A stretch of 64,000 nt of DNA. Origin: JACMLX01 sp040384325 (lineage in GTDB: Bacteria; Gemmatimonadota; Gemmatimonadetes; Gemmatimonadales; Gemmatimonadaceae). This document shows, in pieces, positions 35,035-43,657 of this stretch. The position numbers and the translations under genes were made by a program. The stretch spans positions 1 through 64,000 of the forward strand of contig JAZKJL010000001.1 of NCBI GenBank assembly GCA_040384325.1. Reading direction: 5' to 3'. Below the pieces are notes generated by a model, which was not told where the DNA came from, made no database searches, and saw nothing but the letters and a program-made list of their open reading frames with translations. Each line of letters begins with the position of its first letter. Position 1 is the stretch's first letter.

Positions 35035-36279
35035 GTGACGACCGTGCCAGCACTCGGCGCGACATTCGCGCGACGATTCCCGTTCCTCCACGACCTGCTC
35101 ACCACCCGACTGACGGCCACGCTGCTGGCCCTCGCCGTCATCTTCGCCGCCGCTGCATACGGTGCATACGGCATGGTGATCGCAGCCTCGAACGGCTTGG
35201 TGACACCGTACGCGAACCTGATCGGCGGCGACTTCGTGGTGTTTCGCACCGCCGCGGAACTCGCGGGTTCCTCTGCCATCGGCCCGATCTACCGCATCGA
35301 CACGTTTTCGTCGCACCTGCGGGCGCTGTATCCCGGCACCGGAGCGATGCTGTTCGGCTGGCTCTACCCGCCGACGATGTTCCTCGTCGTCGCGCCCCTC
35401 GGTACGGTCCCATACCTGGTGGGCCTCGCCGCCTGGATTGGCGCACAGCTGACGCTCTTCTCCGCGACCCTGCTGTCCGTCTGGCGCGACCGTCGGGTGC
35501 TGCTGTTCGCACTCACGTCACCGGCGGTGCTGCAGACCGTGATCACCGGGCAGACCGGCATGCTGACCGCCAGCCTGCTCGCGCTCAGCGCATACTTCGC
35601 GCAAAGTCGACCGCTGATCGCCGGACTCGCGGCGGGGGCGCTCACGATCAAGCCGCAGCTCGGGTTGCTGATCCCGGTGGCCTTCATCGCCGGACGCTGC
35701 TGGAAGGCCTTCGTCTACGCGACGGCGACCGCAGTGCTCCTGGCAGCGCTGGCGCTCGTCGTCTACGGCGGCGACTCGTGGTCCGCCTTCTTCGCCGCGC
35801 TCACGTCGCACGGCGATCGCATGCAGACCACGGGGTTCCCGCTCTCGAAGCTGGTCACGCCGTACGGTGCCGTGCGGCTGGTCGGCGGTTCGGCAACCAG
35901 CGCGGCGGTGCTCCAACTCGCTGCGAGTGTGTCACTCGCGCTGTACGTGGGGCTGGCCTGGTGGCGCCGGTTGTCGGTCGAACTCCGGGTCGCGGCACTA
36001 CTCTCGGCCACGCCGCTCGCCACGCCGTATGCCTTCTACTACGAACTCGCGATCTGTGTCGTGCCCTGCCTCATGATCGCCCGCGAGGCGCAGCGCTCAG
36101 GGTGGTTGCGATGGGAGCGCGCGAGCCTCGTCGCGCTCTGGGTCGCGGCGTTCCTTCCCCCCGGTGCGGAGACCATTCCCGCCGTGCCGGTGTCGTTCCT
36201 CGTCGCGCTGGCGGCGTGGCTGGTCTGCGCGCGACGCGTCCTGCCCGCGCTGCGTGATGCCCGCGCCGTCACGACGTGA
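35035..36279 (+). CDS. DUF2029/GT87-like membrane glycosyltransferase
   Basis: A 414-residue polytopic protein with about ten membrane segments. The features resemble GT87 (DUF2029) mannosyltransferases: GGDFVVFRTAAELA in the first loop, YPPTMFLVVAPL, ITGQTGMLTASLLALS, AGLAAGALTIKPQLGLLIP and TPYAFYYELAI. Known members add alpha-mannose to lipid-linked glycans on the outer face of the membrane, using polyprenyl-phosphate mannose. The GTG at 35035 lacks a clear ribosome binding site, so the exact start is uncertain. Confidence 0.8.
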   Translation: MTTVPALGATFARRFPFLHDLLTTRLTATLLALAVIFAAAAYGAYGMVIAASNGLVTPYANLIGGDFVVFRTAAELAGSSAIGPIYRIDTFSSHLRALYPGTGAMLFGWLYPPTMFLVVAPLGTVPYLVGLAAWIGAQLTLFSATLLSVWRDRRVLLFALTSPAVLQTVITGQTGMLTASLLALSAYFAQSRPLIAGLAAGALTIKPQLGLLIPVAFIAGRCWKAFVYATATAVLLAALALVVYGGDSWSAFFAALTSHGDRMQTTGFPLSKLVTPYGAVRLVGGSATSAAVLQLAASVSLALYVGLAWWRRLSVELRVAALLSATPLATPYAFYYELAICVVPCLMIAREAQRSGWLRWERASLVALWVAAFLPPGAETIPAVPVSFLVALAAWLVCARRVLPALRDARAVTT

Positions 36280-36337
36280 CGTGGAAGCAGGGCGTAACTC
36301 GGTGGCATGCCCAACCGGGTTTTCGTTAGTTTACCGG

Positions 36338-37939
36338 ATGCGAGATCCTGCTTCGACCCCCAGCACCGAATCGTCTGACGCCATCAGCCTGCCGGGCACG
36401 ATGGACCGTGACGCGGCCATCGAACGGCAGGCGCGCGAAGCCGTCAGCGTGCTCGAGGCCTTGGTCAACGATCGCGCCTTGCTGGCACGATTGTCAGAAG
36501 ACGAGCGGACGCGCCTGCTCCGTGCCGCCGGGGAACTCTCGCGTCCCGACGCCCTGGCCCGCCGCCGGCTGGTGAAGGCCACCCGCAACCAGCGGAAGGC
36601 CGAGCGCACGCAGCGCGCCGAGTCCGTGCTGCAGGAGACGGGAATCCGTCGGCTGCGGCGCGAGGACGTCTTCATCACGCCGCGACTGTTCGCACCCACC
36701 GATTTCGTGCAGGAGACGGTGGACGTCGAGCCCGACGAGACGCACGCGGGCGAGGTGCTCAATTGTTACGTCTGCAAGCAGGATTACACTGAGCTGCATC
36801 ACTTCTATGACCAGCTCTGCCCGTCCTGCGCACGCTTCAACTTCGCCAAGCGGACCGAAACGGCCGACCTGCGTGGTCGTGTGGCGTTGCTCACCGGCGG
36901 TCGGGTCAAGATCGGTTATCAGGCCGGCATCAAGCTGCTGCGGGCCGGCGCGCACCTGATCGTCACCACCCGCTTCCCACGCGACTCGGCGGCGCGGTAT
37001 GCAGCCGAGCCGGATTTCGCGGAGTGGGCTGGACGGCTGGAGATCTTCGGGCTGGACCTCCGGCACACCCCCAGCGTGGAGGCGTTCTGTGCGCACCTGC
37101 TGGCGACGCGCGACCGGCTCGACTTCATCGTCAACAACGCCTGCCAAACCGTGCGTCGCCCGCCCGATTTCTATCAGCACATGATGGACATCGAGAATGC
37201 ATCCCTGCACGCGATGCCGACGCCGGTGCAGCGCCTCCTCGGCGCCTACGAGGGAGTGCGTGGCTACAACATGCTGCCGGAGGGGAAGGGGACTGACACC
37301 GTCGACGTCCCCGCGCTCCGGTCCGCCGTCGGCCTGACGCACGCTGCTCAGCTGTCGCAGGTGAAGCTGCTCGACGAGGAGCACATGGCGCAGCAGGCGC
37401 TGTTCCCCGTCGGCCGGTTGGACCAGGACCTGCAGCAGGTGGACCTGCGGGACCGCAACAGCTGGCGCCTGCAGATGGACGAGGTGCCGAGCGTGGAGCT
37501 GCTCGAGGTGCAGCTGGTGAATGCGGTGGCGCCGTTCCTGATCAACGCCCGCCTCAAGCCGCTGATGCAGCGGACCCCCGGTCACGAGAAACACATCGTC
37601 AACGTGTCGGCGGTGGAGGGGCAGTTCTACCGCCGCTTCAAGACCACCCGGCATCCGCACACCAACATGGCCAAGGCGGCGCTGAACATGATGACGCGCA
37701 CCTCGGCGGCGGACTATCTCACCGACGGCATCCACATGAACAGCGTGGACACCGGCTGGGTGACCGACGAGGATCCGGCGGAGATCGCGGCCCGCAAGAC
37801 GGCCGAGCACCGTTTCCATCCACCCCTCGACATCGTCGATGGGGCGGCCCGCATCGTCGATCCGATTCTCGACGGCGTCAATACGGGCCGGCACGTGTGG
37901 GGGCAGTTCCTCAAGGATTACGTACCGACGGATTGGTAG
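36338..37939 (+). CDS. SDR-family protein with zinc ribbon, lacking the catalytic Tyr
   Basis: A 533-residue protein. Residues 25-110 are charged and helical; a four-cysteine zinc-ribbon-like site follows (Cys143, Cys146, Cys161, Cys164; C-x2-C-x14-C-x2-C). Residues 180 on form a short-chain dehydrogenase fold: TGGRVKIG (186-193) as an altered cofactor loop, DLRHTPSVE, FIVNNACQT, Ser424 in NVSAVEG, and Lys446 in TNMAKAALNMM, where the usual YxxxK tyrosine is Thr442. About 115 residues are inserted between the NNA and Ser/Lys blocks. NSVDTGWVTDE ends the core. This pattern fits a widespread but uncharacterised SDR subgroup. Cofactor and substrate are unknown. It stands alone with the ATG at 36338. 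Confidence 0.8.
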   Translation: MRDPASTPSTESSDAISLPGTMDRDAAIERQAREAVSVLEALVNDRALLARLSEDERTRLLRAAGELSRPDALARRRLVKATRNQRKAERTQRAESVLQETGIRRLRREDVFITPRLFAPTDFVQETVDVEPDETHAGEVLNCYVCKQDYTELHHFYDQLCPSCARFNFAKRTETADLRGRVALLTGGRVKIGYQAGIKLLRAGAHLIVTTRFPRDSAARYAAEPDFAEWAGRLEIFGLDLRHTPSVEAFCAHLLATRDRLDFIVNNACQTVRRPPDFYQHMMDIENASLHAMPTPVQRLLGAYEGVRGYNMLPEGKGTDTVDVPALRSAVGLTHAAQLSQVKLLDEEHMAQQALFPVGRLDQDLQQVDLRDRNSWRLQMDEVPSVELLEVQLVNAVAPFLINARLKPLMQRTPGHEKHIVNVSAVEGQFYRRFKTTRHPHTNMAKAALNMMTRTSAADYLTDGIHMNSVDTGWVTDEDPAEIAARKTAEHRFHPPLDIVDGAARIVDPILDGVNTGRHVWGQFLKDYVPTDW

Positions 37940-37955
37940 CGGCGCGATGCGCCGC
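37939..37955. terminator. Short GC hairpin after SDR gene
   Basis: GCGGCGC, a 3-base loop GAT, and GCGCCGC begin at the last base of the stop codon. The stem of seven G/C pairs lacks a following U tract, so intrinsic termination is possible but weakly supported. Confidence 0.35.
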
Positions 37956-37990
37956 CACGTGGCCTCAATGCAATCGTTGCGACGAATCAG

Positions 37991-39178
37991 GTGAACAGAC
38001 TGGGTTTTGTGTTTCTACGCATCTCTGATAGATGGACGCGGGTTTCGGCGCGTCCCGCGTCATTCGATGTCATAATGTGGTTTCTGTCACGCGTGTGGCT
38101 CGGCGCTTGTGCCTACGCTGGCCACACCTCGCATCCGTTTCGTGAGCCAATCGTGGGCGGCTACGCTGGCGTATCGAATTGGTGGTTGAATGTCTGGACG
38201 ACATTTGACAGCGTCTACCTGCTGGAAATTGCGCGCGACGGCTATCGACCGTTGACCGCAGCGTTCTTCCCCTTGATGCCCGTGCTTTTACGTCCGTTCG
38301 GAGCCAATGAGAATATCGCGGCGCTGACGGCAATCTCGATGTCAAATGTTTCATTCCTCGTCTCACTCTGGATATTCCATCGGCTGAGCGCCGAATCATT
38401 CGGTGAAGGTGTTGCACGATCTTCGGTGGCCGTCCTGGCGTTCTTCCCGACTTCCGTGTTTGCGATGGCCGCGTACACGGATGCGCTCTTCCTGATGCTC
38501 GTTCTGGTTTCGTTTCGGGAGGCGAGGGCTGAACGGTGGTGGGTCGCAAGCGCGGCTGGTTTTTTGGCTGGCCTGACTAGAACGACGGGTCCGGTGCTCG
38601 CCGTCGCTCTCCTCTGCGACGCCGTCCTTCGCTCGACGCGGATGCCAAAACCTGTCCGTCTGTCGGTTGCGGCACTGGCCTGTGCTGCGGCACCCCTTGT
38701 GGCGTTCCTCGGAGTGCAGCTTTACTTCCATCAACGATTTGGCGCTGTGACACTCCTCGCGGCGCAAGCAGATTTCGGCCGAGCCGCAAGCTTTCCCTGG
38801 ATCCCGATTTGGCGTGACCTAAGCGACCTGGGCGATGGCATTCGGCATGGAATGTTTTATTTCGTGACCTTCATGAATGTTTTGGCCTCACTCTTGGTCT
38901 TCGTTTTTGCTTGGAGATATAGGACCCGCGTTCCTGCTGCTGAGTTGCTGTTAATGTGTGGTGTCATGCTGATGCAGCTCACCTACGCGCGCACTTTTCC
39001 GCCGTACACGATCTCATCGCTCCGCTATGTCTTTTCCACTCCCGCATTTGCGTCCTGCTTGGCGCTCGCGCTTCAAAGTCGCAGCTCGGACATCGTGAGG
39101 CACGGTATGATCGTCGTCGGCCTGCTCGTCAGCGGGGGCGTTGCATTCTTGTTTGGCGCGAAGGAGTTCGTTTCATAA
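37991..39178 (+). CDS. PIG-V/Gpi18-like mannosyltransferase
   Basis: A 395-residue polytopic protein matching the bacterial PIG-V-like family by pattern: WTTFDSVYLLEIARDGY (catalytic-type loop with Asp and the GY block), AFFPLMPVLLRPFG, VLAFFPTSVFAMAAYTDALF and LAGLTRTTGPVLAVALL. The eukaryotic relative adds the second mannose of GPI anchors; bacterial members are presumed lipid-linked sugar transferases. The gene is visibly less GC-rich than its neighbours. GTG at 37991 is used, without a clear ribosome binding site. A methyltransferase and GT2 gene follow, so it is probably part of the same glycan block. Confidence 0.78.
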   Translation: MNRLGFVFLRISDRWTRVSARPASFDVIMWFLSRVWLGACAYAGHTSHPFREPIVGGYAGVSNWWLNVWTTFDSVYLLEIARDGYRPLTAAFFPLMPVLLRPFGANENIAALTAISMSNVSFLVSLWIFHRLSAESFGEGVARSSVAVLAFFPTSVFAMAAYTDALFLMLVLVSFREARAERWWVASAAGFLAGLTRTTGPVLAVALLCDAVLRSTRMPKPVRLSVAALACAAAPLVAFLGVQLYFHQRFGAVTLLAAQADFGRAASFPWIPIWRDLSDLGDGIRHGMFYFVTFMNVLASLLVFVFAWRYRTRVPAAELLLMCGVMLMQLTYARTFPPYTISSLRYVFSTPAFASCLALALQSRSSDIVRHGMIVVGLLVSGGVAFLFGAKEFVS

Positions 39179-39247
39179 CATGAGCGACAGAGAGAGGTTG
39201 TGGCTTGGTGATCGTCTTTCGCCGACGTCGTCTCACCCGGAGCGACG

Positions 39248-39982
39248 ATGAAGCGTGACGCCTTTGCCTTGATGGCTGACGCCGAGCAGTCGCATTGGTG
39301 GTATCGCGGCCGGCGCGACTTCATCGCCGCGGCGCTCGAACGGGTCGCGCCGCCACCGGGCGCCCATATTCTCGATGCCGGCTGTGGATCGGGTGGCAAC
39401 CTCGAGGTGCTGGCGCGGTTCGGGAAGGTGTCCGGCTTCGAGTACGACGCCGAGGCGATGCACGTCGCGCGCGAGCGTCAGATCGGTCCGGTCGAACCGG
39501 GTGCGCTGCCGGGGCCCATCCCGTTCGGCGACCAGCGTTTCGATGCGATCGGCCTGTTCGATGTGCTCGAGCACCTCGAGCAGCCGGTCGACTCGCTGGT
39601 GGCACTGCGGCAGCGGTTGGTGGATGGCGGGGCGTTGGTCCTCACCGTCCCCGCCAATCCATGGCTCTGGGGACCGCACGATGTGCAGTGCCAGCACTTT
39701 CGACGCTACACCGCCGCGACCCTCCGCGACCACCTCACGTCGGCGGGCTTCGTCGTCGAGTACCTGAGTTATTTCAACTCGCTGCTGCTGCCCCTCGCCA
39801 TTGCGCAACGCATCAAGGAGCGTGTCGCAGGCTACGACCTCGAGGCCATGCCAGGCGGTGGCATGAACGGCTTGTTGCATCGGATCTGGCGCATCGAACG
39901 TCGCTGGATCCCGACGCGCGTCGCTCCCTTCGGGCTGTCGCTGATTGCCATCGCGCGGCGAGCGACGCCGGCCGACGGGTGA
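39248..39982 (+). CDS. Class I SAM-dependent methyltransferase
   Basis: A 244-residue methyltransferase. The SAM-binding motif is ILDAGCGSGGNLEVL (residues 38-52), with FDAIGLFDVLEHLEQP as the post-II motif typical of small-molecule methyltransferases of the Methyltransf_11/12 type. GGAG precedes the ATG at 39248. The stop overlaps the following glycosyltransferase start (GTGA), and the two are probably functionally linked, as in many lipid-sugar or dolichyl-type pathways. The accepted substrate is not evident. Confidence 0.88.
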   Translation: MKRDAFALMADAEQSHWWYRGRRDFIAAALERVAPPPGAHILDAGCGSGGNLEVLARFGKVSGFEYDAEAMHVARERQIGPVEPGALPGPIPFGDQRFDAIGLFDVLEHLEQPVDSLVALRQRLVDGGALVLTVPANPWLWGPHDVQCQHFRRYTAATLRDHLTSAGFVVEYLSYFNSLLLPLAIAQRIKERVAGYDLEAMPGGGMNGLLHRIWRIERRWIPTRVAPFGLSLIAIARRATPADG

Positions 39983-40803
39983 GCGACATGTCGCGCCTGC
40001 TGTTGGTGGTGCCGTGTTTCAACGAAGCGTCACGTTTCACGCCCGCGCCGTTCCTCGCAGCCGTGCAGGCACTGCCACAGCTGCGACTCTGTTTCGTCGA
40101 CGATGGCTCCACCGACGACACGGCTGCCGTTCTGCATGCCTTGCAGCGACAGGCTCCCGAGCGCGTCGAGATCCTGACGCTCGATCGCAACTCGGGCAAG
40201 GCCGAAGCTGTGCGTCGTGGCCTGCTGCAGGCGTGTGCTCCCGGCCGTGTCGCAGCACCGGACCTGTGCGGGTTCTGGGACGCGGACCTGTCCGCACCGC
40301 TGACCGAGTTGCCGTTGATGCTGGCAGAGTTCGACCGCGTGCCGTCTCGGCGCTGGATCTGGGGCATCCGCCTCCGCTCACTCGGCCGCGACATCACGCG
40401 CGGTTCGCTGCGTCACTACCTGGGCCGCGCATTCGCCACCGCGACCTCCGTCGCGATCGGACTGGGCACCTACGACACACAGTGCGGTGCGAAGCTCTTC
40501 CGAGTCGACGACCTGCTCTGCGAAGTGCTCGGCGAGCCATTCCTGTCACGGTGGGTCTTCGACGTCGAGATGCTCAGTCGTGCCGACCGGCTCGCACGCT
40601 CGATGGGTGGTGGTGGCGCCGCCACCTTCGTCCACGAGCATCCGCTGACGCAGTGGCACCACCGCGGCGGGTCGAAGGTGCGCGCCTCGGACTTCGTTCG
40701 TGCCCTTCGCGAGCTGCTGGCGATTCGGCGCGACGCGCACCTCTGGCATCGGCAGCCGCGTGCGGGAACGTCCGTCCCCGCCAAGGTCACCGTGTCGGTG
40801 TAG
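39979..40803 (+). CDS. Glycosyltransferase family 2
   Basis: A 274-residue GT-A glycosyltransferase: VVPCFNEASRF near the start, CFVDDGSTDDTAAVL (nucleotide-binding acidic motif), LDRNSGKAEAVRRGLLQ, FWDADLSAPL as DXD-type motif, and GTYDTQCGAKLFR. No membrane segment is seen at the C-terminus, unlike GtrB-type enzymes. GTG 39979 overlaps the methyltransferase stop, ATG 39988 is an alternative. Its last 17 bases overlap the end of the convergent membrane protein gene. Confidence 0.88.
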   Translation: MSDMSRLLLVVPCFNEASRFTPAPFLAAVQALPQLRLCFVDDGSTDDTAAVLHALQRQAPERVEILTLDRNSGKAEAVRRGLLQACAPGRVAAPDLCGFWDADLSAPLTELPLMLAEFDRVPSRRWIWGIRLRSLGRDITRGSLRHYLGRAFATATSVAIGLGTYDTQCGAKLFRVDDLLCEVLGEPFLSRWVFDVEMLSRADRLARSMGGGGAATFVHEHPLTQWHHRGGSKVRASDFVRALRELLAIRRDAHLWHRQPRAGTSVPAKVTVSV

Positions 40804-42337
40804 GGGGCGCAGGGCGGGGAAGCGCGTCACGTCGCACGTGGACGACTGCGATCGAGTCCGTGTGTACGCGCTGCCATTCCTCGAGATGGTCGAGCAATTC
40901 CAGCGCCGGCGTGCCCGGCGTCAGCATCGTCCATGTGATGCGGTATTTCTGCAGCGCCGTCTCCAGAGCGTGCGGCTTGCTCAGCCCGATCGCCTGCGAC
41001 GCTTCCACCATGAACGTGTCGCCATACATGTCGCCGCGACCGTCGATGAACACCGGCACACCCTCGCTGATGAGGTAACCGCCCAGCACATAGGCGTTGA
41101 GCACGTTTCCTGTCGCACCGGTCCGCCGGAACGCCGCCAGCGCTGCCGACGGTGTGGCACGTGCATCGGGGGCGTTCCTTATGAGCGGCCGCATCGCCCA
41201 CGCCGCGAGTAGCGCCGCGCCGGCGACCACCCACGTCGATCCGCGTCGACTGCGCCGCGCCAGTGACTCGAAGATCGCGTCCAGTGCGCCAGCCTGTTGC
41301 GTGGCGGCGCGAGGAACCGCACGCAGCGCGTCACCGAGCGGGCGCGCGAGGATGAACGGTGCCGCGAGGCCCGCGAGCGCATGGTAGCGCTGATGCTTGA
41401 GCGCCAGGTAGGTCAGCACCACGATGAAGATCACGCGGAACGGTGAGAGCTTCACCTGCAGCGAATAGCCGGCGGCCAGCAGGCACAGCACCCACGGCAG
41501 GAAGATCTGGAACTGGTGGAAATCCGCCGAGCGCCACTCGTCCACGATCTGGAGCGTCTGCTTCATCTGCATCACGCCGGCGGCGTGTGTGATGGCGTGC
41601 AGGCCGCGGGGGTTCACCAGCACCACCACTGCACAGAGTGCGAGGAACGGTGCCCATTGCAGCGCACGCGCCTTGCGCGCCGGCCACCCCGTCTCGGTGA
41701 AGGTCGCGTCGAGCGCCAATGCACCGGCGAAGCCGATTGCGAGCGTGAAGCTGGCATGCAGGTTCGTCCACAGCAGCAGCAGCGGCAGCAGCCAGAGTGG
41801 TGGACGACTCCGCTGTTCGACCGCGACGACCAGCGTGGCGAGCCAGAGCGCCGTCAGCGGCCAGACGAACACGTGCGGCCGACCAAGGAAATGTGTGTAG
41901 ACGGTCGCCAGGGACAGCGCACCGATGGCCAGGGCGTAGATCGGCTCGATGCGGTCGAGCAGAAACCGCATCATGCAGCCGGCCGTGAGCGCGAGGCAGG
42001 CGCTGGCGAGCAGGTGCAGTGCCTGCCACTCACCCGCCTGGAAGGTGGCGTACATCAGCACTTCGGAGAGCCACTCGTGCGCCGTCCACGGGATGCCGGG
42101 CATCGAGTGCGAGAAGAACTCACTCACCGGTACCGCGCCGTGGCTCACGATCCACTTGCCGACAGCGATGTGCCAGAAGGGATCGCCGTCGGGGAACATG
42201 TCCTCGGCGAGCAGCGACCAGAGGAAGACCGCCGCGGCGATGCCGAGGGGGAGCGAGAGCCACGGGGCTGGCCGCGGGGCAGTGGCCGCAGCGGTTTGCT
42301 GCTCGGTGGCGAGTGAATGCGCGGGGGTGGCGTGCAT
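40787..42337 (-). CDS. Polytopic membrane protein, GT-C-like, unknown
   Basis: A 516-residue protein with about ten to eleven membrane helices and a soluble C-terminal region of about 120 residues (GNVLNAYVLGGYLISEGVPV; PVFIDGRGDMYGDTFM; near the end LLDHLEEWQRVH). The first loop contains MFPDGDPFWHIAVGKWIV, an Asp-rich loop as in GT-C proteins, and AHEWLSEVLMYATF. I recognise it only as one of the widespread multi-spanning bacterial proteins of glycan loci. ATG at 42335-42337 is preferred because the longer frame to 42391 lacks homology. It converges on the GT2 gene. Confidence 0.72.
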   Translation of the reverse strand: MHATPAHSLATEQQTAAATAPRPAPWLSLPLGIAAAVFLWSLLAEDMFPDGDPFWHIAVGKWIVSHGAVPVSEFFSHSMPGIPWTAHEWLSEVLMYATFQAGEWQALHLLASACLALTAGCMMRFLLDRIEPIYALAIGALSLATVYTHFLGRPHVFVWPLTALWLATLVVAVEQRSRPPLWLLPLLLLWTNLHASFTLAIGFAGALALDATFTETGWPARKARALQWAPFLALCAVVVLVNPRGLHAITHAAGVMQMKQTLQIVDEWRSADFHQFQIFLPWVLCLLAAGYSLQVKLSPFRVIFIVVLTYLALKHQRYHALAGLAAPFILARPLGDALRAVPRAATQQAGALDAIFESLARRSRRGSTWVVAGAALLAAWAMRPLIRNAPDARATPSAALAAFRRTGATGNVLNAYVLGGYLISEGVPVFIDGRGDMYGDTFMVEASQAIGLSKPHALETALQKYRITWTMLTPGTPALELLDHLEEWQRVHTDSIAVVHVRRDALPRPAPPTPTR

Positions 42338-42674
42338 CAGCGACAAGGTAGAAGGCGGGCGGATGTGGCGGCCGACGACCCTGCCCGGCAATCGATGTTG
42401 CGTGCGCGCGTCGTTCGTTGCCGACGAGCCACAGTGTTGGCGGGCAACGATCTCCCGCGCGGCGCAGCGCTGTGCGTCGGCGAGTCGGGTGCAAGTCCAT
42501 CACGGCCAACGACTTGGGCTCGCAATCGTCCGAAATGGGCCGGTCCGCTTGACATATCTCGCTCAGGATGCGCTCGGTGGCGCGTGTCATGCGGCCTCGG
42601 ATTGCCGTCTGTCCCGGTCGCGCACCGAAATCGGTCCGGCCGTCCGCTTCGTTCCTCCCCCCATGGAGCAATCG
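42338..42674. other. 337-base spacer upstream of flp1
   Basis: Divergent region between the minus-strand membrane protein and the first Flp pilin. A TTGACA at 42549-42554 could be a -35 element for flp1, but no matching -10 is evident at 16-18 bases. No coding region is supported; the long plus-strand frame that runs through here is open only by base composition. Confidence 0.4.
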
Positions 42675-42848
42675 ATGTCGCGCCTCAGGAATGTGCTCCG
42701 GGCATTCGTCAAGGACGAGTCCGGTGCCACGATGGTCGAGTACGCCGTGATGGTGGCCCTCATCGCCGCGATCTGCATAGCCGTCATCACCACGCTGGGT
42801 CAGAAGGCGAACAATGCGTTCAGCACGGTGAATGCATCGATGACCTGA
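42675..42848 (+). CDS. flp: Flp/Fap family type IVb prepilin 1
   Basis: A 57-residue prepilin. After a charged leader (FVKDESG) processing would fall between Gly and Ala, giving mature ATMVEYAVMVALIAA with the glutamate at position 5 and the following tyrosine that define Flp pilins. The long hydrophobic helix ends at TLGQKANNAF. GGAG six bases before the ATG at 42675 decides the start against ATG 42663. It is almost identical in the core to the second pilin gene. A strong terminator follows at once, so it is a separate transcript. Confidence 0.93.
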   Translation: MSRLRNVLRAFVKDESGATMVEYAVMVALIAAICIAVITTLGQKANNAFSTVNASMT

Positions 42849-42867
42849 TGCGCGTTCGGTCGTCGGG

Positions 42868-42903
42868 AAGCCGGAGTCCTGCGCGTCGGGTCTCCGGCTT
42901 TTT
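42868..42903 (+). terminator. Rho-independent terminator after flp1
   Basis: AAGCCGGAG (42868-42876) pairs with CTCCGGCTT (42892-42900) around a 15-base loop and is followed by TTTC. The 9-pair GC-rich stem with a T run is a textbook intrinsic terminator 20 bases behind the first pilin. Confidence 0.85.
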
Positions 42904-43451
42904 CACGTCCACGGACCGAAACCGCCGTGCGCGGCGCGACCGGATCAGGGCGCTGGATGAAGTTCGCGGACGTGCCAGGCCCACGATGTTACCCGTGACG
43001 GGTTGACGCCGTCTAAGAATGCGTAGCCCGTTCGGCGCTGGCCTGGAGGCGCGGTACGACCGGAAGGATCGAGGCGTCGTGGGATGGTGCAGGTGCTGTC
43101 GCACGAGAAGGAAGCGTGCATCGCAGCGTTGGGTGCCGTGAACGACCCGTGCTCTGTATGGCACAGGTTTGTTGTGCAGTAGCAACGCCTGTGGTGCTCT
43201 TGCAACAGTTGTCTGTCATATATCACGAGAGCGTGGCGTCCGCAGACGCAACGATGTGTGACTCGGAAATCGCTTGTTCGTAATGGCTTAGCAAGATCGG
43301 AGCGCATGTTTGCCCCATCATATGCCTTCCGGACTACAAGTAGCGGTCGCTGGCGTGGGATGTGCCCTGCCTCATGATCGCGTTCGTGTCGCCTCGCCCG
43401 TCCGGGTTGTAGCGGCTGCAGTATTTCAGAACCCTCCCCTTCGGAGTCGCA
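42904..43451. other. 548-base spacer between flp1 and flp2
   Basis: No gene is supported here. It holds several dyads, including the perfect palindrome ACCCGTGACGGGT at 42991-43003 and repeated GCACA/TGTGC and GCAAC/GTTG words around 43155-43215, followed by an AT-rich TATATC at 43219-43224. The unusual length, dyads and an upstream terminator suggest a long regulated leader or promoter region for flp2. A structured RNA is possible but not recognised. Confidence 0.45.
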
Positions 43452-43625
43452 ATGACCAGCTTCAAGAACACGCTCGCCAAGTTCACCAAGGACGAGTCTG
43501 GCGCCACGATGGTCGAGTACGCCGTGATGGTGGCCCTGATCGCCGCGATCTGTATCGCCGTGATCACCACGCTCGGCAAGAAGGCCAACAACGCCTTCAG
43601 CACCGTGAACGGTTCGCTCGGCTGA
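43452..43625 (+). CDS. flp: Flp/Fap family type IVb prepilin 2
   Basis: A 57-residue prepilin nearly identical to the first: the stretch from KDESG through ITTLG matches residue for residue. Cleavage is expected after Gly in KDESG, with mature ATMVEY. CGGAGT lies eight bases before the ATG at 43452, a good ribosome binding site. Its short size and the identical core suggest a recent duplication or strong conservation. Flp3 follows after 32 bases, so both may be on one transcript ending at the hairpin near 43858. Confidence 0.93.
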   Translation: MTSFKNTLAKFTKDESGATMVEYAVMVALIAAICIAVITTLGKKANNAFSTVNGSLG

Positions 43626-43657
43626 GCTCGACCACACACCACGACGGAGTTCCTCAC

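Noticed and set aside
42481..42530. tRNA-like GGTGCAAGTCC segment upstream of flp1
   Set aside because: No acceptor stem, anticodon arm or D arm could be built around it; the T-arm-like word is likely chance.
41949..42674. Long N-terminal extension of Flp1 (299-codon frame)
   Set aside because: It is antisense to the membrane protein gene and then runs through the spacer; Flp prepilins are about 55-60 residues and ATG 42675 has a proper ribosome binding site.
43155..43185. Sigma-54 promoter (TGGCAC word) before flp2
   Set aside because: The required GC element at the -12 distance is not found; spacing between GG and GC does not fit.
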